This document shows positions 24,027 through 37,638 of a DNA stretch of 64,000 bases, piece by piece. A program made the translations under genes and the position numbers. The notes under the pieces are model-generated. The model did not search any database and was not told where the DNA came from. It saw only the letters and a list, made by a program, of their open reading frames with translations. Numbering within the stretch: position 1 is the first letter of the stretch; the number at the start of each line of letters is the position of its first letter. Location: positions 744,001 to 808,000 of the forward strand of contig NZ_CP028426.1 in assembly GCF_003010915.2 (NCBI RefSeq), in the 5' to 3' direction. The stretch is from Gulosibacter molinativorax. Its GTDB lineage: Bacteria; Actinomycetota; Actinomycetes; Actinomycetales; Microbacteriaceae.

Positions 24027-26099
24027 ATGGAACCTACTCGAATCGTCAGGCCGTTCGAGGTCATTAGCGAATACCAGCCGGCGGGTGACCAGCCGCAGGC
24101 CATTGCGGAACTCGCGAAGCGCATCAACGCGGGTGAGACCGATGTGGTGCTGCTGGGCGCAACCGGTACGGGCAAATCGGCGACGACGGCGTGGCTGATC
24201 GAACAGGTGCAGCGGCCGACGCTCATCATGGCGCACAACAAGACGCTCGCGGCGCAGCTCGCGAACGAGTTCCGGCAGCTCATGCCCAACAACGCCGTCG
24301 AATACTTCGTGTCGTACTACGACTACTACCAGCCCGAGGCATACGTGCCGCAGACCGATACCTTCATCGAGAAGGACTCGTCTATCAACGACGAGGTCGA
24401 GCGCCTGCGGTATTCCACGACGAACTCACTGCTTTCGCGCCGCGACGTCGTCGTGGTCTCGACGGTGTCCTGCATCTATGGCCTCGGCAAGCCCGAGGAA
24501 TACTACGACTCGATGCTTGCGCTCCACGTGGGCGACATCATCTCGCGGCAGGACCTCATCCGGAAGTTCGTCGCCATGCAGTATTCGCGTAACGACGTCG
24601 CATTCGAGCGTGGCACCTTCCGGGTCAAGGGCGACACGATCGAGATCATTCCGGTCTATGAGGAGCTCGCGGTGCGCATCGAGCTGTTCGGCGATGAGGT
24701 CGACGCGATCTCGATGCTGAACCCGCTCACCGGCGAGGTCGTCCGCGAGGCCGACTCGGTCTCTATCTTCCCGTCCTCGCACTATGTGACGAGCCAGGAC
24801 GTCATGCAGCGCGCCATGGATGACATCCGCGATGAGCTCCGCTGGCGACTCGAGCAGCTGCGCAGCGAAAACAAGCTGCTCGAGGCGCAGCGACTGGAAA
24901 TGCGCACGACCTTCGACCTCGAGATGATGGAGCAGCTCGGATTCTGCTCGGGCATCGAGAACTATTCGCGCCACCTCGACGGGCGCAAGTCGGGGGAGCC
25001 GCCGCACTGTCTGCTCGACTATTTCCCGGACGATTTTCTGCTCGTGATCGACGAATCGCACGTGACCGTGCCGCAGATCGGCGCGATGTACGAGGGTGAC
25101 GCGTCGCGCAAGCGCACGCTCGTCGACTTCGGATTCCGGCTGCCCTCCGCGCTCGACAACCGACCCCTCACGTGGGACGAGTTCAAGGAGCGCATCGGGC
25201 AGGCCGTGTACCTGTCGGCGACACCCGGCAAGTACGAGCTCTCGCAGGCCGACGGCGTGGTGGAGCAGATCATCCGCCCGACCGGTCTCGTCGACCCGAA
25301 GATTGTCGTGAAGCCCTCGAAGGGGCAGATCGACGACCTCCTCGAGGAGGTGCAGGCACGGGTAGAAAAGAATGAGCGCGTGCTTGTCACGACGCTCACG
25401 AAGCGCATGGCCGAGGACCTCACCGACTTCCTCGGCGAGCACGGGGTCCGCGTGCGGTACCTGCACTCCGACGTCGATACGCTCAAGCGCGTCGAGCTCC
25501 TCAGCGAGCTGCGCGCGGGCGTGTTCGACGTGCTCGTCGGCATTAACCTCCTCCGGGAGGGCCTCGACCTGCCGGAGGTCTCGCTCGTGGCGATTTTGGA
25601 TGCGGACAAGGAAGGGTTCCTGCGATCGGCGACCTCGCTCATCCAGACCATCGGCCGTGCCGCCCGTAACGTGTCTGGCGAGGTCCACATGTACGCCGAC
25701 AAGATGACCGCGGCGATGACGCAGGCGATCGATGAGACAGAGCGCCGACGCGAGAAGCAGATTGCGTATAACGAGGAGCACGGCATCGACCCGCAGCCGC
25801 TGCGCAAGAAGATCAACGACATCACCGAGGTCCTCATGCGCGAGGGGCGCGACACTGACCAGCTGCTGGCCGGCAGCGATCGGAACAAGAAACGGCAGCC
25901 GACGCCAAAGCTCACGCGCGAGGGCATCGGGGCCGAGGGTGCGGCGACGCTCGAAGAAATGATCGCGGACCTCAACGAGCAGATGCTGGCCGCGGCCGCC
26001 GAGCTGAAGTTCGAGCTGGCGGCGCGGCTGCGAGACGAGCTCGCCGACCTCAAGAAGGATCTCCGCGCGATTCAGACTGCGGGACATGTGACAAAGTAA
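24027..26099 (+). CDS. uvrB: Excinuclease ABC subunit B
   Basis: The 690-residue DNA-damage helicase of nucleotide excision repair verifies lesions handed over by UvrA and recruits UvrC. Walker A is GATGTGKS; the beta-hairpin region is [32 protein letters not shown] is motif [19 protein letters not shown] and QTIGRAARN are motifs V and VI. The C-terminal UVR motif ([31 protein letters not shown]) binds UvrC. uvrA follows after one unknown gene and uvrC directly after that, so all three excinuclease subunits are within 8 kb. Confidence 0.98.
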   Translation: MEPTRIVRPFEVISEYQPAGDQPQAIAELAKRINAGETDVVLLGATGTGKSATTAWLIEQVQRPTLIMAHNKTLAAQLANEFRQLMPNNAVEYFVSYYDYYQPEAYVPQTDTFIEKDSSINDEVERLRYSTTNSLLSRRDVVVVSTVSCIYGLGKPEEYYDSMLALHVGDIISRQDLIRKFVAMQYSRNDVAFERGTFRVKGDTIEIIPVYEELAVRIELFGDEVDAISMLNPLTGEVVREADSVSIFPSSHYVTSQDVMQRAMDDIRDELRWRLEQLRSENKLLEAQRLEMRTTFDLEMMEQLGFCSGIENYSRHLDGRKSGEPPHCLLDYFPDDFLLVIDESHVTVPQIGAMYEGDASRKRTLVDFGFRLPSALDNRPLTWDEFKERIGQAVYLSATPGKYELSQADGVVEQIIRPTGLVDPKIVVKPSKGQIDDLLEEVQARVEKNERVLVTTLTKRMAEDLTDFLGEHGVRVRYLHSDVDTLKRVELLSELRAGVFDVLVGINLLREGLDLPEVSLVAILDADKEGFLRSATSLIQTIGRAARNVSGEVHMYADKMTAAMTQAIDETERRREKQIAYNEEHGIDPQPLRKKINDITEVLMREGRDTDQLLAGSDRNKKRQPTPKLTREGIGAEGAATLEEMIADLNEQMLAAAAELKFELAARLRDELADLKKDLRAIQTAGHVTK

Positions 26100-26132
26100 T
26101 CCCGTGGCTCTGGCAGTTGGGAAGGCAACCCG

Positions 26133-27074
26133 ATGACGATAAGCGGATTCAACGGCGTGCAGCTCGGCGCGCTCAACGAACGAGGCGGGTCGATTAGGGG
26201 CGCGTTACGTGAGCGTCCCGGTCAAGTGATCTTTACCACGCTCGTCTGCGTGGTACTCGGGGTCATGGGGATCGGCATGCTCGTGGCCGCCGGGAGATAC
26301 CTTGTCACGTTGCCTGAGATCCTCGGCGGACTCCCCGCTGAGGATCAGATGCAGTCAGCGCCCGTGACCATCCTGCGGATATTCACGGCAGGTCTCGTCT
26401 CCTTCGGCCTCATTTTCCTCGGCACCGCGATCTTTATGCTGCGCCGATTCGTCAAGCGATGGTTTGCGTCGCAGCGGATGGCGAAGTTTGCCCAGGAGAA
26501 CGGGTTTGCTTACCAGGGGGACCTTCCGGGGCCGCGATTCCAGGCCGTGGTCATGAAAATCAACGCGGACGACATCGACCACCACCGGGTCGTGACCGGG
26601 CAAGTCGATGGTCGACGCATCGAGTTCGGGGATTTCGAGGCGACTCGCGATTCCTCGGATGCGGGCGACAGCAATACTCGCACCACCGAGGTGCTCGCGC
26701 GATACGCGTATATCGCGATTGATTTGGGGGTGCGCGCGCCCCACTTCGTGCTTGATTCGGTCAGCAACAAGCGACTGTTCCGCGGCTACGGCAGTCTCAA
26801 GCGCTGGGACCTCGAGGGTGACTTCCCAGAACACTTCACGACCTGGGTCGAGGAAGGTAACGAGCCGGCGATGCTCGAGCTGATGACTCCCGATTTCATG
26901 CACGAATTCTCGGAGTACGGCCAGGAGTTTGACTATGAGATTCAGGGAACGCTGCTGCTGATTATCGCGAATCGGCGCAGTATCGGGAACGCGCACGTCG
27001 CCGAGGGGATGCTGCGGGTTGCGGATCGAATCGTCCCGGGCATCCGGCAGAAAGCGATGCGCGGGAACTGGTAG
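26133..27074 (+). CDS. Unknown two-helix membrane protein
   Basis: The 313-residue protein has two clear hydrophobic segments (about residues 35-57 and 85-107), a short Arg-rich patch after the second (RRFVKRWFASQR) and a cytoplasmic domain of about 200 residues with alternating hydrophobic strands. I do not recognise a catalytic motif. The overall plan (two helices, then a soluble domain of the type YxxIDLGxxxPHFVLDS) recalls DUF3137-like proteins, but this is weak. GGGAAGG precedes the ATG. It lies between uvrB (33 bases) and uvrA, yet uvrA has its own likely promoter. Confidence 0.75.
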   Translation: MTISGFNGVQLGALNERGGSIRGALRERPGQVIFTTLVCVVLGVMGIGMLVAAGRYLVTLPEILGGLPAEDQMQSAPVTILRIFTAGLVSFGLIFLGTAIFMLRRFVKRWFASQRMAKFAQENGFAYQGDLPGPRFQAVVMKINADDIDHHRVVTGQVDGRRIEFGDFEATRDSSDAGDSNTRTTEVLARYAYIAIDLGVRAPHFVLDSVSNKRLFRGYGSLKRWDLEGDFPEHFTTWVEEGNEPAMLELMTPDFMHEFSEYGQEFDYEIQGTLLLIIANRRSIGNAHVAEGMLRVADRIVPGIRQKAMRGNW

Positions 27075-27161
27075 TCGCGACCGCGTGAAGCGCTCAGACG
27101 GCGGTATTTGTGGCGCTGTTCGCTCGTTGAGAGATTCGAAGAAAATGTCGGAGGTGCGGAG

Positions 27162-27173
27162 TACCCTGGCGTG
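27162..27173 (+). promoter_or_regulatory. Putative -10 box (TACCCT) of a leaderless uvrA promoter
   Basis: TACCCT at 27162-27167 is followed by six bases and GTG at 27174. A GGAGG at 27150-27154 is too far (19 bases) from that GTG to serve as its ribosome binding site. The 96 bases from 27075 otherwise hold nothing recognisable. Confidence 0.45.
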
Positions 27174-30064
<2,891 letters not shown>

Positions 30065-30068
<4 letters not shown>

Positions 30069-32005
30069 GTACCTACCTGGAATGGCGACCGAAGACGGGC
30101 GACATTCCGACCGGCCCGGGCGTTTACCGGTGGCTCGGGGCGAACGGGAGACTGCTCTACGTCGGCAAAGCAAAGAATCTTCGGGCTCGCCTGTCGAACT
30201 ACTTCGCGCCGCTCGAAACACTGCCCGAGCGCACTCGGCGGATGGTGACGAGCGCAGTCGACGTGACGTGGACTGTCGTGAACACCGAGCGCGAGGCGCT
30301 TCAGCTCGAGTACACCTGGATTCAGGAGTATTCGCCGCCCTATAACGTGCGGCTCAAGGACGACAAGTCCTACCCGTACATGGCGGTAACACTCGCGGAC
30401 GAGGCGCCGCGCGTGCTCATGACGCGCAATCACCGCATCCGCGGCGCCCTCTACTTCGGCCCGTTCCCCAAGGTCTATGCGGTGACCGAGGCGATGAACC
30501 TGATGCTGCAGGTGTTCCCGATTCGCACGTGCAATGACACGAACTATCGCCGTGCGATGGATACGGGGAAGCCGTGCTTCGCCGGGCAGATTGGCAAGTG
30601 CGGCGGGCCGTGCTCGCAGAAGGTGACGATTGCTGAGCACCGCGCCGTCGTCGACGACTTCGTGCACTTCATGGAGACCTACGACCGATCCGTGGCGGAG
30701 GAGCTCACCGTTCAGATGAACGAGGCCGCGGCCGACTTCCGATACGAGGATGCTGCTAAGTTGCGAGACCGCGTCCGGGCCTTGGAGACGCTGCTTGAGA
30801 AGTCCGTCGTCGTCTTGCCCGATTCCGCCGACGCGGATGTCTACGGGATCGTCGAGGATGAGCTATCCGCTGCTGTGCAGCTCTTCGCCGTTCGTGGCGG
30901 CCGCGTTCGCGGCGTTCGTGGCTGGGTGCTCGACAAGGAACTCGACGTCGATCGCGGCACGCTCGTCCAGCAGGTGCTGCAGGATGTGTACGGCGAGCAG
31001 AGTCAGCGGCCCGCGCGCGAGGTGATCGTGCCAACGCTGCCGGACGATGCCGAGGCGCTCGCCGAAGTGCTCACCGAGATCCGGGGCAGCAAAGTGCAGC
31101 TGCGCACCGCGCAGCGGGGCGCCAAGGCCGATCTGCTGCGCACCGCCGGCATCAACGCGATGGAGGCGCTCAAGCAGTACAAGCTCAAGCGCACGGCCGA
31201 CTACGTCGCACGCACCGACGCGCTCAACGATTTGCAGGAGGCGCTCGGGATGCCCGAGGCACCGCTGCGGATCGAGGCGTACGACGTATCGCACCTGCAG
31301 GGCACCGGCATCGTCGCTTCGATGGTCGTGTTCGAGGACGGCCTGCCGAAAAAGCGCGACTACCGACGGTTCAATATCGCGGACTCGACCGACGACACGG
31401 ACTCGATCTACCAGACACTGATGCGCCGACTCGCGCGCCTTGACGAGGACGAGCAGGCGGAACAGCCGGCCCAGGATGCGCTGGCCCACGCGAGCGCCGA
31501 AGGCGACGAGGGTACAACGGTCGTGCAGGAAAAGCGTCGATTCGCGTATCGTCCGCAGCTGCTGCTGATTGACGGCGGCCAGCCCCAGGTGGCCGCGGCG
31601 GCCAGGGCGCTGCGAGACAGCGGTCATGAGGGCGAGATCACGATCGCGGGCATCGCGAAGCGACTCGAGGAGCTTTGGCTCCCGGACGACCCGTTCCCGG
31701 TCATCCTGCCGCGTTCCTCCGAAGCGTTGTTTCTCGTGCAGCGGCTTCGCGACGAAGCCCACCGTTTCGCGATCGTGGCCCAGCGCAAATCCCGGAAGAC
31801 CGATATTCATACCCAGCTCGCGGAAATTCCCGGCATCGGACCGGCAAGAACGAAGTCACTCATCCGCCATTTCGGCTCGGTGAAGCGACTGCGCGGCGCG
31901 AGCGCCGAGGAACTCACCGCGGTACCCGGAATCGGCCTCGAGACGGCGAAGCTCATCGAGCGGACGATTGGAAACGCGCAGCGTTCGGATGGTTCGCTTG
32001 AGTAG
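30065..32005 (+). CDS. uvrC: Excinuclease ABC subunit C
   Basis: The 646-residue dual-incision nuclease has an N-terminal GIY-YIG domain in variant form (GPGVYRW...[14 protein letters not shown]), a Cys-bearing linker, a UVR motif for UvrB binding (about residues 205-240, [22 protein letters not shown]), the RNase H-like UvrC domain ([20 protein letters not shown], with the catalytic Asp), and C-terminal helix-hairpin-helix motifs ([30 protein letters not shown]). The GTG start overlaps the end of uvrA, so UvrA and UvrC are translationally coupled. Confidence 0.97.
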
Positions 32006-32014
32006 GCTTGCCAG

Positions 32015-32092
32015 GTGGAGCACGAGGTAGCTCGATCACGGCTTTCATCGACCAGAAACGGGGGCGACGATGTACACACCAGACGCGGTTAG
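32015..32092 (+). CDS. Possible leaderless upstream reading frame overlapping the rapZ start
   Basis: TAGGCT at 32003-32008 plus six bases leads to GTG at 32015, the same geometry as the leaderless genes here. The frame runs 25 codons to TAG at 32090-32092 and overlaps the rapZ ATG (32070) in another frame by 23 bases. Its peptide is basic with no known motif. It may be chance, since the TAGGCT may simply drive a leadered rapZ mRNA. Confidence 0.3.
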   Translation: MEHEVARSRLSSTRNGGDDVHTRRG

Positions 32093-32972
32093 TGCTGAAC
32101 CGGACGGGGGCGAGCGACAGCAGCTCGTTATTGTCACTGGGATGTCTGGCGCCGGACGGTCGACAGCCTGTAAGGCATTCGAGGACCTTGACTGGTTCGT
32201 CGTCGACAACCTGCCGCCGCAGATGATTCGGCCGCTTATCGAGGTTGCCAGCAAGGCCCGGGACTCGCTGCCGAAGCTCGCCGTGGCCATCGACATTCGC
32301 GGCGGCCGCCTGCTCGAGCACTTTAACGAACTCATCGAGACGCTGCGCCAGACCTATGACGTCCAGGTGCTCTTCCTCGACGCGAGCGACGAGTCCCTCG
32401 TGCGTCGCTACGAGCAATCGCGCCGCCCGCACCCGCTGCAACAGGACGGCACGATCGTGGATGCGATCGCGACCGAGCGCAACCGCGTGCGGGAGCTGCG
32501 CAGCCTCGCGGACGTGGTCTTCGACACATCCGAGCTCAACGTCCACCAGCTGAATCAGCGCGTTACCGAGCGTTTCGGTGAGCCCGACCACCAGCGTGTG
32601 CAGATCACCGTGATGAGCTTCGGCTTCAAGTACGGCACCCCGACCGACGCGGACATGGTGCTCGACATGCGCTTCCTGCCGAACCCGTTCTGGCAGCCCG
32701 AGCTTCGTCCGTTCAACGGCCGCGATAAGCGGGTCAGCGATTACGTGCTCGAGCAGCCCGGCGTGGATGACTTTATCGAGCACTTCGACGGCCTGATTGC
32801 GCCCGTCATTGAGGGCTACTTGCGCGAAAACAAGCGTCACGCACTCATCGCGGTGGGCTGCACTGGCGGCAAGCACCGCTCGGTGGCGATGACCGAACGG
32901 CTCGCGGGGGAGCTGCGCGAGCGCGAGGACGTCACGGTCTCGGTGCGTCACCGCGACCTCGGTCGGGAGTAA
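32070..32972 (+). CDS. rapZ: RapZ-family nucleotide-binding protein (RNase adapter family)
   Basis: The 300-residue protein has an N-terminal kinase-like domain with Walker A GMSGAGRST (residues 24-32), the LDWFVVDNLPPQMI segment, and a C-terminal domain with MRFLPNPFW and the closing GCTGGKHRSVAM. In E. coli RapZ guides RNase E to GlmZ small RNA; in actinobacteria and Bacillus (YvcJ) it binds nucleotides or UDP-GlcNAc and its role is less clear. GGGGG lies a few bases before the ATG. The uvrC-rapZ-whiA order is conserved in actinobacteria; the YvcK-type gene often found between rapZ and whiA is missing here. Confidence 0.93.
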   Translation: MYTPDAVSAEPDGGERQQLVIVTGMSGAGRSTACKAFEDLDWFVVDNLPPQMIRPLIEVASKARDSLPKLAVAIDIRGGRLLEHFNELIETLRQTYDVQVLFLDASDESLVRRYEQSRRPHPLQQDGTIVDAIATERNRVRELRSLADVVFDTSELNVHQLNQRVTERFGEPDHQRVQITVMSFGFKYGTPTDADMVLDMRFLPNPFWQPELRPFNGRDKRVSDYVLEQPGVDDFIEHFDGLIAPVIEGYLRENKRHALIAVGCTGGKHRSVAMTERLAGELREREDVTVSVRHRDLGRE

Positions 32973-33050
32973 GATTCTAGTTTCGCCCAGAGATGATGGG
33001 CCGGTGTAAGACGGGCAGCCGCGCGCGGATGCCCTCGAGATGGAGGAACA

Positions 33051-34028
33051 GTGTCGCTTACCGCCCAGGTAAAACAGGAAATCGCTGGCGTTAGCCCGGG
33101 GACGAATCAGGCCCGTGCTGCCCAGGTCACGAGCATCCTGCGATTCACTGGTGCGCTACAGATGATCTCGCATCGCTACATCATCGAGGCGGAACTCGAA
33201 TCCGAAGAGTTGGCACTGCGACTTGGCCGTGAGATTGGCGCCCTTTATGGCGTACGGGCCCGCCTCGGCCGGTCTTCGGCAGGCAAGCAGGGGCACACGA
33301 GCTACTTCGTGCGGGTAATCGAGCAGGGCGACACCCTGGCCCGGCAGACCGGCCTGATGGATGGGCGTAATCGGATCGTGCGGGGTCTGCCCAACCGGCT
33401 CACACTCGGCACCGCGGATATCCTCGCCGCGATTTGGCGGGGTGCCTTCATCGCAGCTGGCACGCTATCGGATCCCGGCCGCTCCGCATCCCTCGAGATC
33501 ACCTGCCCGAATCGCGAGACCGCAATGGCACTCGTCGGCTCGGCCGGCCGTCTCGGAATCACGGCGAAGGCGCGCGAGGTGCGCGGGGTGAACCGCGTCG
33601 TGCTCCGCGAGGTGGAGGCGATTAACGCGATGCTGGGCACGATCGGCGCCAAGCAGGTGCTGACCGAGTGGGAGAAGCTTCGCCAGCGCCGGGAAACCCG
33701 CGCGACGGCAAACCGGCTCGTGAACTTTGATGACGCGAACCTGCGCCGCTCCGCGCGGGCCGCAGTGACTGCGTGCGCGCGCGTTGAGCGGGCGTTTGAA
33801 ATTCTTGGCGATGACGTTCCCGAACACCTGCGGTACGCGGGGGAGCTGCGTCTGCAGTATCGCGAAGCTTCATTGGACGAGCTCGGCCAGCGCGCTGACC
33901 CGCCGATGACGAAGGATGCGGTGGCTGGCCGAGTGCGACGACTCCTGTCGCTGGCCGACCGAAGCGCGAGCGATCGCGGCATCCCGGGCACGATGGAAAG
34001 CGTTCCTGAAGGCGAAGACCTCGATTAG
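33051..34028 (+). CDS. whiA: DNA-binding regulator WhiA
   Basis: The 325-residue protein has a degenerate LAGLIDADG homing-endonuclease fold (about residues 1-220; GTADILAAIWRGAFIAAGTLSDP) and a C-terminal helix-turn-helix (LRLQYREASLDELGQRADPPMTKDAVAGRVRRLLSLAD). In Streptomyces it activates sporulation-division genes with WhiB; in non-sporulating relatives it is kept and affects cell division. Start GTG follows GGAGGAA at five bases. A TAAGAT box at about 32971 in the end of rapZ could give it its own promoter. Confidence 0.94.
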   Translation: MSLTAQVKQEIAGVSPGTNQARAAQVTSILRFTGALQMISHRYIIEAELESEELALRLGREIGALYGVRARLGRSSAGKQGHTSYFVRVIEQGDTLARQTGLMDGRNRIVRGLPNRLTLGTADILAAIWRGAFIAAGTLSDPGRSASLEITCPNRETAMALVGSAGRLGITAKAREVRGVNRVVLREVEAINAMLGTIGAKQVLTEWEKLRQRRETRATANRLVNFDDANLRRSARAAVTACARVERAFEILGDDVPEHLRYAGELRLQYREASLDELGQRADPPMTKDAVAGRVRRLLSLADRSASDRGIPGTMESVPEGEDLD

Positions 34029-34065
34029 GTTACTCCGGTTACGAATCTGCAGGATTCACGTAACC
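34028..34065. promoter_or_regulatory. GGTTAC repeat cluster upstream of gap
   Basis: GGTTAC occurs at 34028-34033 and 34037-34042 as direct repeats and as its complement GTAACC at 34060-34065; the last two form a 7-bp inverted repeat (GGTTACG/CGTAACC) with an inner AATC/GATT. A TAGCGT box at 34075-34080 may be the gap -10. The 127 bases between whiA and gap hold these elements and nothing else I recognise. Confidence 0.4.
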
Positions 34066-34104
34066 GAGTATGGGTAGCGTGAGTCTCGGAGATTACTCCT
34101 GTGA

Positions 34105-35160
<1,056 letters not shown>

Positions 35161-35213
35161 TCCGCGTCCCTAACCCTTATCGCCACTGCAACAACACAAG
35201 GTAGGTAACACGA

Positions 35214-36425
35214 ATGGCACTGCGTACGCTCGAAACTCTCGGCGATCTTTCCGGCAAGCGGGTGATCGTCCGCTGCGATCTCAATATGCCGCTGAACAAC
35301 GGTGAAATCACGGACGACGGGCGTGCGCGTGCCTCGTTGCCGACCCTGCAGTCGCTCATCGACCAGGGTGCAAAGGTTGTGGTGATCTCGCACCTCGGTC
35401 GCCCAAAGGGCGAACCCAACCCCGAATTCTCCCTCGCGCCCGCAGCAGAACGACTCGGCCAGCTCCTTGACCAGGATGTGCCGCTCGCCACCGACACGGT
35501 AGGCGAAAGCGCCCGTCAGCTTGTCTCGGAACTGCAGGACGGCGGCGTCGTCGTGCTCGAGAACCTGCGTTTCAACAAGGGTGAGACGAGCAAGGATGAG
35601 GCCGAGCGCGAAGAATTTGCGAAGCAGCTCGCCGAGTTCGGCGACGCATACGTCTCGGATGGCTTCGGGGTCGTACACCGCAAGCAGGCTTCCGTCTTCG
35701 AGCTCGCAAAGCTCCTCCCGTCGGCTGCTGGCCTGCTCGTCGCCAACGAGGTGGAGAAGCTCGGCCGCGTCGTGACCGACCCGGAAAAGCCCTTCACGGT
35801 AGTGCTCGGCGGCTCAAAGGTGTCGGACAAGCTCGGCGTGATCCAGAACCTGCTACCGCGCGTCGACCGCCTCGTCATCGGTGGGGGAATGCTCTTCACC
35901 TTCCTCGCGGCCCAGGGTTACTCCGTGGGCAAGTCGCTCCTCGAAGAAGAGCAGCTCGAGACCGTTCGCGGCTACATCGACGAGGCCAGGGAGCGCGGCG
36001 TTGAGCTGCTGTTGCCCACCGACATCAACGTCGCCGAGAAGTTCGCGGCAGATGCGGCACACGAAATCGTCCCCGCGGATGCGATCGAGTCGTCCTCGTT
36101 CGGCGCCGAGGGGATCGGCCTCGACATTGGTCCGGACAGCGAGAAGGCCTACGCCGAGGCGATTCGTTCGTCGAAGACCGTGTTCTGGAACGGCCCGATG
36201 GGTGTGTTCGAGTTCCCCGAGTTCGCGTCGGGTACCGCAGCGATCGCGCAGGCACTCACCGCGGTGGACGGCCTCTCGGTCGTCGGCGGCGGAGACTCGG
36301 CCGCGGCTATCCGTACCCTCGGATTCGCGGACGACGAGTTCGGCCACGTCTCGACCGGTGGTGGCGCGAGCCTCGAGCTGATCGAGGGCAAGCGTCTGCC
36401 CGGCCTGGAGGTGCTCGGATGGTAG
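35214..36425 (+). CDS. pgk: Phosphoglycerate kinase
   Basis: The 403-residue two-domain kinase makes ATP from 1,3-bisphosphoglycerate. Signatures: [39 protein letters not shown], the hinge [28 protein letters not shown] and [10 protein letters not shown] near the C terminus. It follows gap by 53 bases and overlaps tpiA by seven, the standard order in actinobacteria. Confidence 0.97.
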   Translation: MALRTLETLGDLSGKRVIVRCDLNMPLNNGEITDDGRARASLPTLQSLIDQGAKVVVISHLGRPKGEPNPEFSLAPAAERLGQLLDQDVPLATDTVGESARQLVSELQDGGVVVLENLRFNKGETSKDEAEREEFAKQLAEFGDAYVSDGFGVVHRKQASVFELAKLLPSAAGLLVANEVEKLGRVVTDPEKPFTVVLGGSKVSDKLGVIQNLLPRVDRLVIGGGMLFTFLAAQGYSVGKSLLEEEQLETVRGYIDEARERGVELLLPTDINVAEKFAADAAHEIVPADAIESSSFGAEGIGLDIGPDSEKAYAEAIRSSKTVFWNGPMGVFEFPEFASGTAAIAQALTAVDGLSVVGGGDSAAAIRTLGFADDEFGHVSTGGGASLELIEGKRLPGLEVLGW

Positions 36426-37210
36426 CCTCGCGCACTCCGCTCATGGCGGGCAACTGGAAGATGAATTTCAACCATCTCCAGGCGATCGCCTTCGTACAGA
36501 AACTCGCGTGGACGCTCAAGGACGTCAAACACGACTTCGACGACGTCGAGGTGGCGGTGTTCCCGCCGTTCACCGATATCCGGAGCGTCCAGACGATTAC
36601 GCAGGCGGACAACCTTGACGTGGCGTACGGCGCGCAGGACCTCTCGGAGCACGATTCGGGCGCATACACGGGCGACATCTCTGGGGACTTCATCGCGACT
36701 CTCGGTGCACGCTACGTGCTGGTAGGCCACTCCGAGCGCCGCACCATTCACGGCGAGGGCGACGACGTGTGCCGGGCCAAGGTCAATGCGGCGCTGCGCC
36801 ACGGCCTCGTCCCCGTGCTCTGCGTAGGGGAGAGCCTCGAGGAGCGCGAAGCAACGAGCAACCCGGCCGAGGTGTCGATCGCTCAGCTCAAGGCGGGGCT
36901 CGCCGACGTGAAACCGGGAACCGATATCGTCATTGCCTACGAGCCCGTGTGGGCGATCGGCACCGGCAAGGTTGCGACCGCCGAACAGGCGCAGGAAGTC
37001 TGCGCCGCGCTTCGTGTGGCTCTCGCCGAACAGCTCGGTGACGAGACGGCCGCGGCCACGCGCATCCTCTACGGCGGATCCGTCAAACCCGACAACGTCG
37101 CGAGCATCATGCGCGAACCCGATATCGACGGCGCGCTCGTCGGCGGCGCGAGCCTGAGCATCGAGGATTTCTCCTCGATTATTCGGTACCGCTCGCACGT
37201 CGGCGCATAG
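36419..37210 (+). CDS. tpiA: Triosephosphate isomerase
   Basis: The 263-residue TIM barrel interconverts the triose phosphates. [10 protein letters not shown] holds the catalytic Lys, VGHSERR the catalytic His, [14 protein letters not shown] the catalytic Glu and flexible loop 6, and YGGSVKPDN plus VGGASL form the phosphate site. It starts inside the end of pgk. A stem-loop with a TTCG loop follows its stop. Confidence 0.97.
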   Translation: MVASRTPLMAGNWKMNFNHLQAIAFVQKLAWTLKDVKHDFDDVEVAVFPPFTDIRSVQTITQADNLDVAYGAQDLSEHDSGAYTGDISGDFIATLGARYVLVGHSERRTIHGEGDDVCRAKVNAALRHGLVPVLCVGESLEEREATSNPAEVSIAQLKAGLADVKPGTDIVIAYEPVWAIGTGKVATAEQAQEVCAALRVALAEQLGDETAAATRILYGGSVKPDNVASIMREPDIDGALVGGASLSIEDFSSIIRYRSHVGA

Positions 37211-37226
37211 CGTAAGCTGTATCGCC

Positions 37227-37267
37227 TATACTCGGACGGGGTCTTCGGGCCCCGTCCGATACTTTTT
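37227..37267 (+). terminator. tpiA terminator hairpin overlapping the secG promoter
   Basis: The 12-bp stem (37232-37243 with 37248-37259) has a TTCG tetraloop and is followed by TACTTTTT, a classical intrinsic terminator. TATACT at 37227-37232, a good -10 box, overlaps its left edge and predicts a start at G37239 inside the left arm. One short stretch may thus end tpiA and start secG. Confidence 0.8.
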
Positions 37268-37283
37268 CCGCTGAAAGGCCCTC

Positions 37284-37541
37284 GTGGAGATTTTCCTCGT
37301 CATCCTGCAGGTGGTGCTCGCAATCACCAGCGTGCTCCTCATTCTGTTCATCCTGCTGCACCGGGGCAAGGGTGGTGGCCTCAGCGACATGTTTGGTGGC
37401 GGCATCACGTCAAGCGCGTCTTCGTCCGGCGTCGCCGAGAAGAACCTCAACCGCATGACTACGTGGACCCTCGTGATCTGGGCGATCTCAATCGTCCTCA
37501 TGGGCGTTATCTCCAAGTTCATGACGCCGGGTGTGATGTAG
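37284..37541 (+). CDS. secG: Preprotein translocase subunit SecG
   Basis: The 85-residue membrane protein has two hydrophobic helices (about residues 4-25 and 57-77) joined by a Gly-rich loop with LHRGKGGGLSDMFGGG, the SecG hallmark. It assists SecYE and SecA in protein export. The start is GTG with GAAAGG upstream. It is the last gene of the rightward glycolytic block and faces pgl across a strong two-way terminator. Confidence 0.95.
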   Translation: MEIFLVILQVVLAITSVLLILFILLHRGKGGGLSDMFGGGITSSASSSGVAEKNLNRMTTWTLVIWAISIVLMGVISKFMTPGVM

Positions 37542-37554
37542 GTCGCTACGGCAA

Positions 37555-37600
37555 GAAAGCGTCAGGCCCCGAACCAAATGGTTCGGGGCCTGACGCTTTC
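37555..37600. terminator. Bidirectional terminator between secG and pgl
   Basis: Arms at 37555-37575 and 37580-37600 are perfect 21-bp complements around an AAAT loop, starting GAAAG and ending CTTTC. It serves secG on one strand and the pgl end of the pentose phosphate operon on the other. Confidence 0.92.
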
Positions 37601-37638
37601 CGGACAGCTATGTCGCGGCGGGTCAGCGCAGTCGCGCG

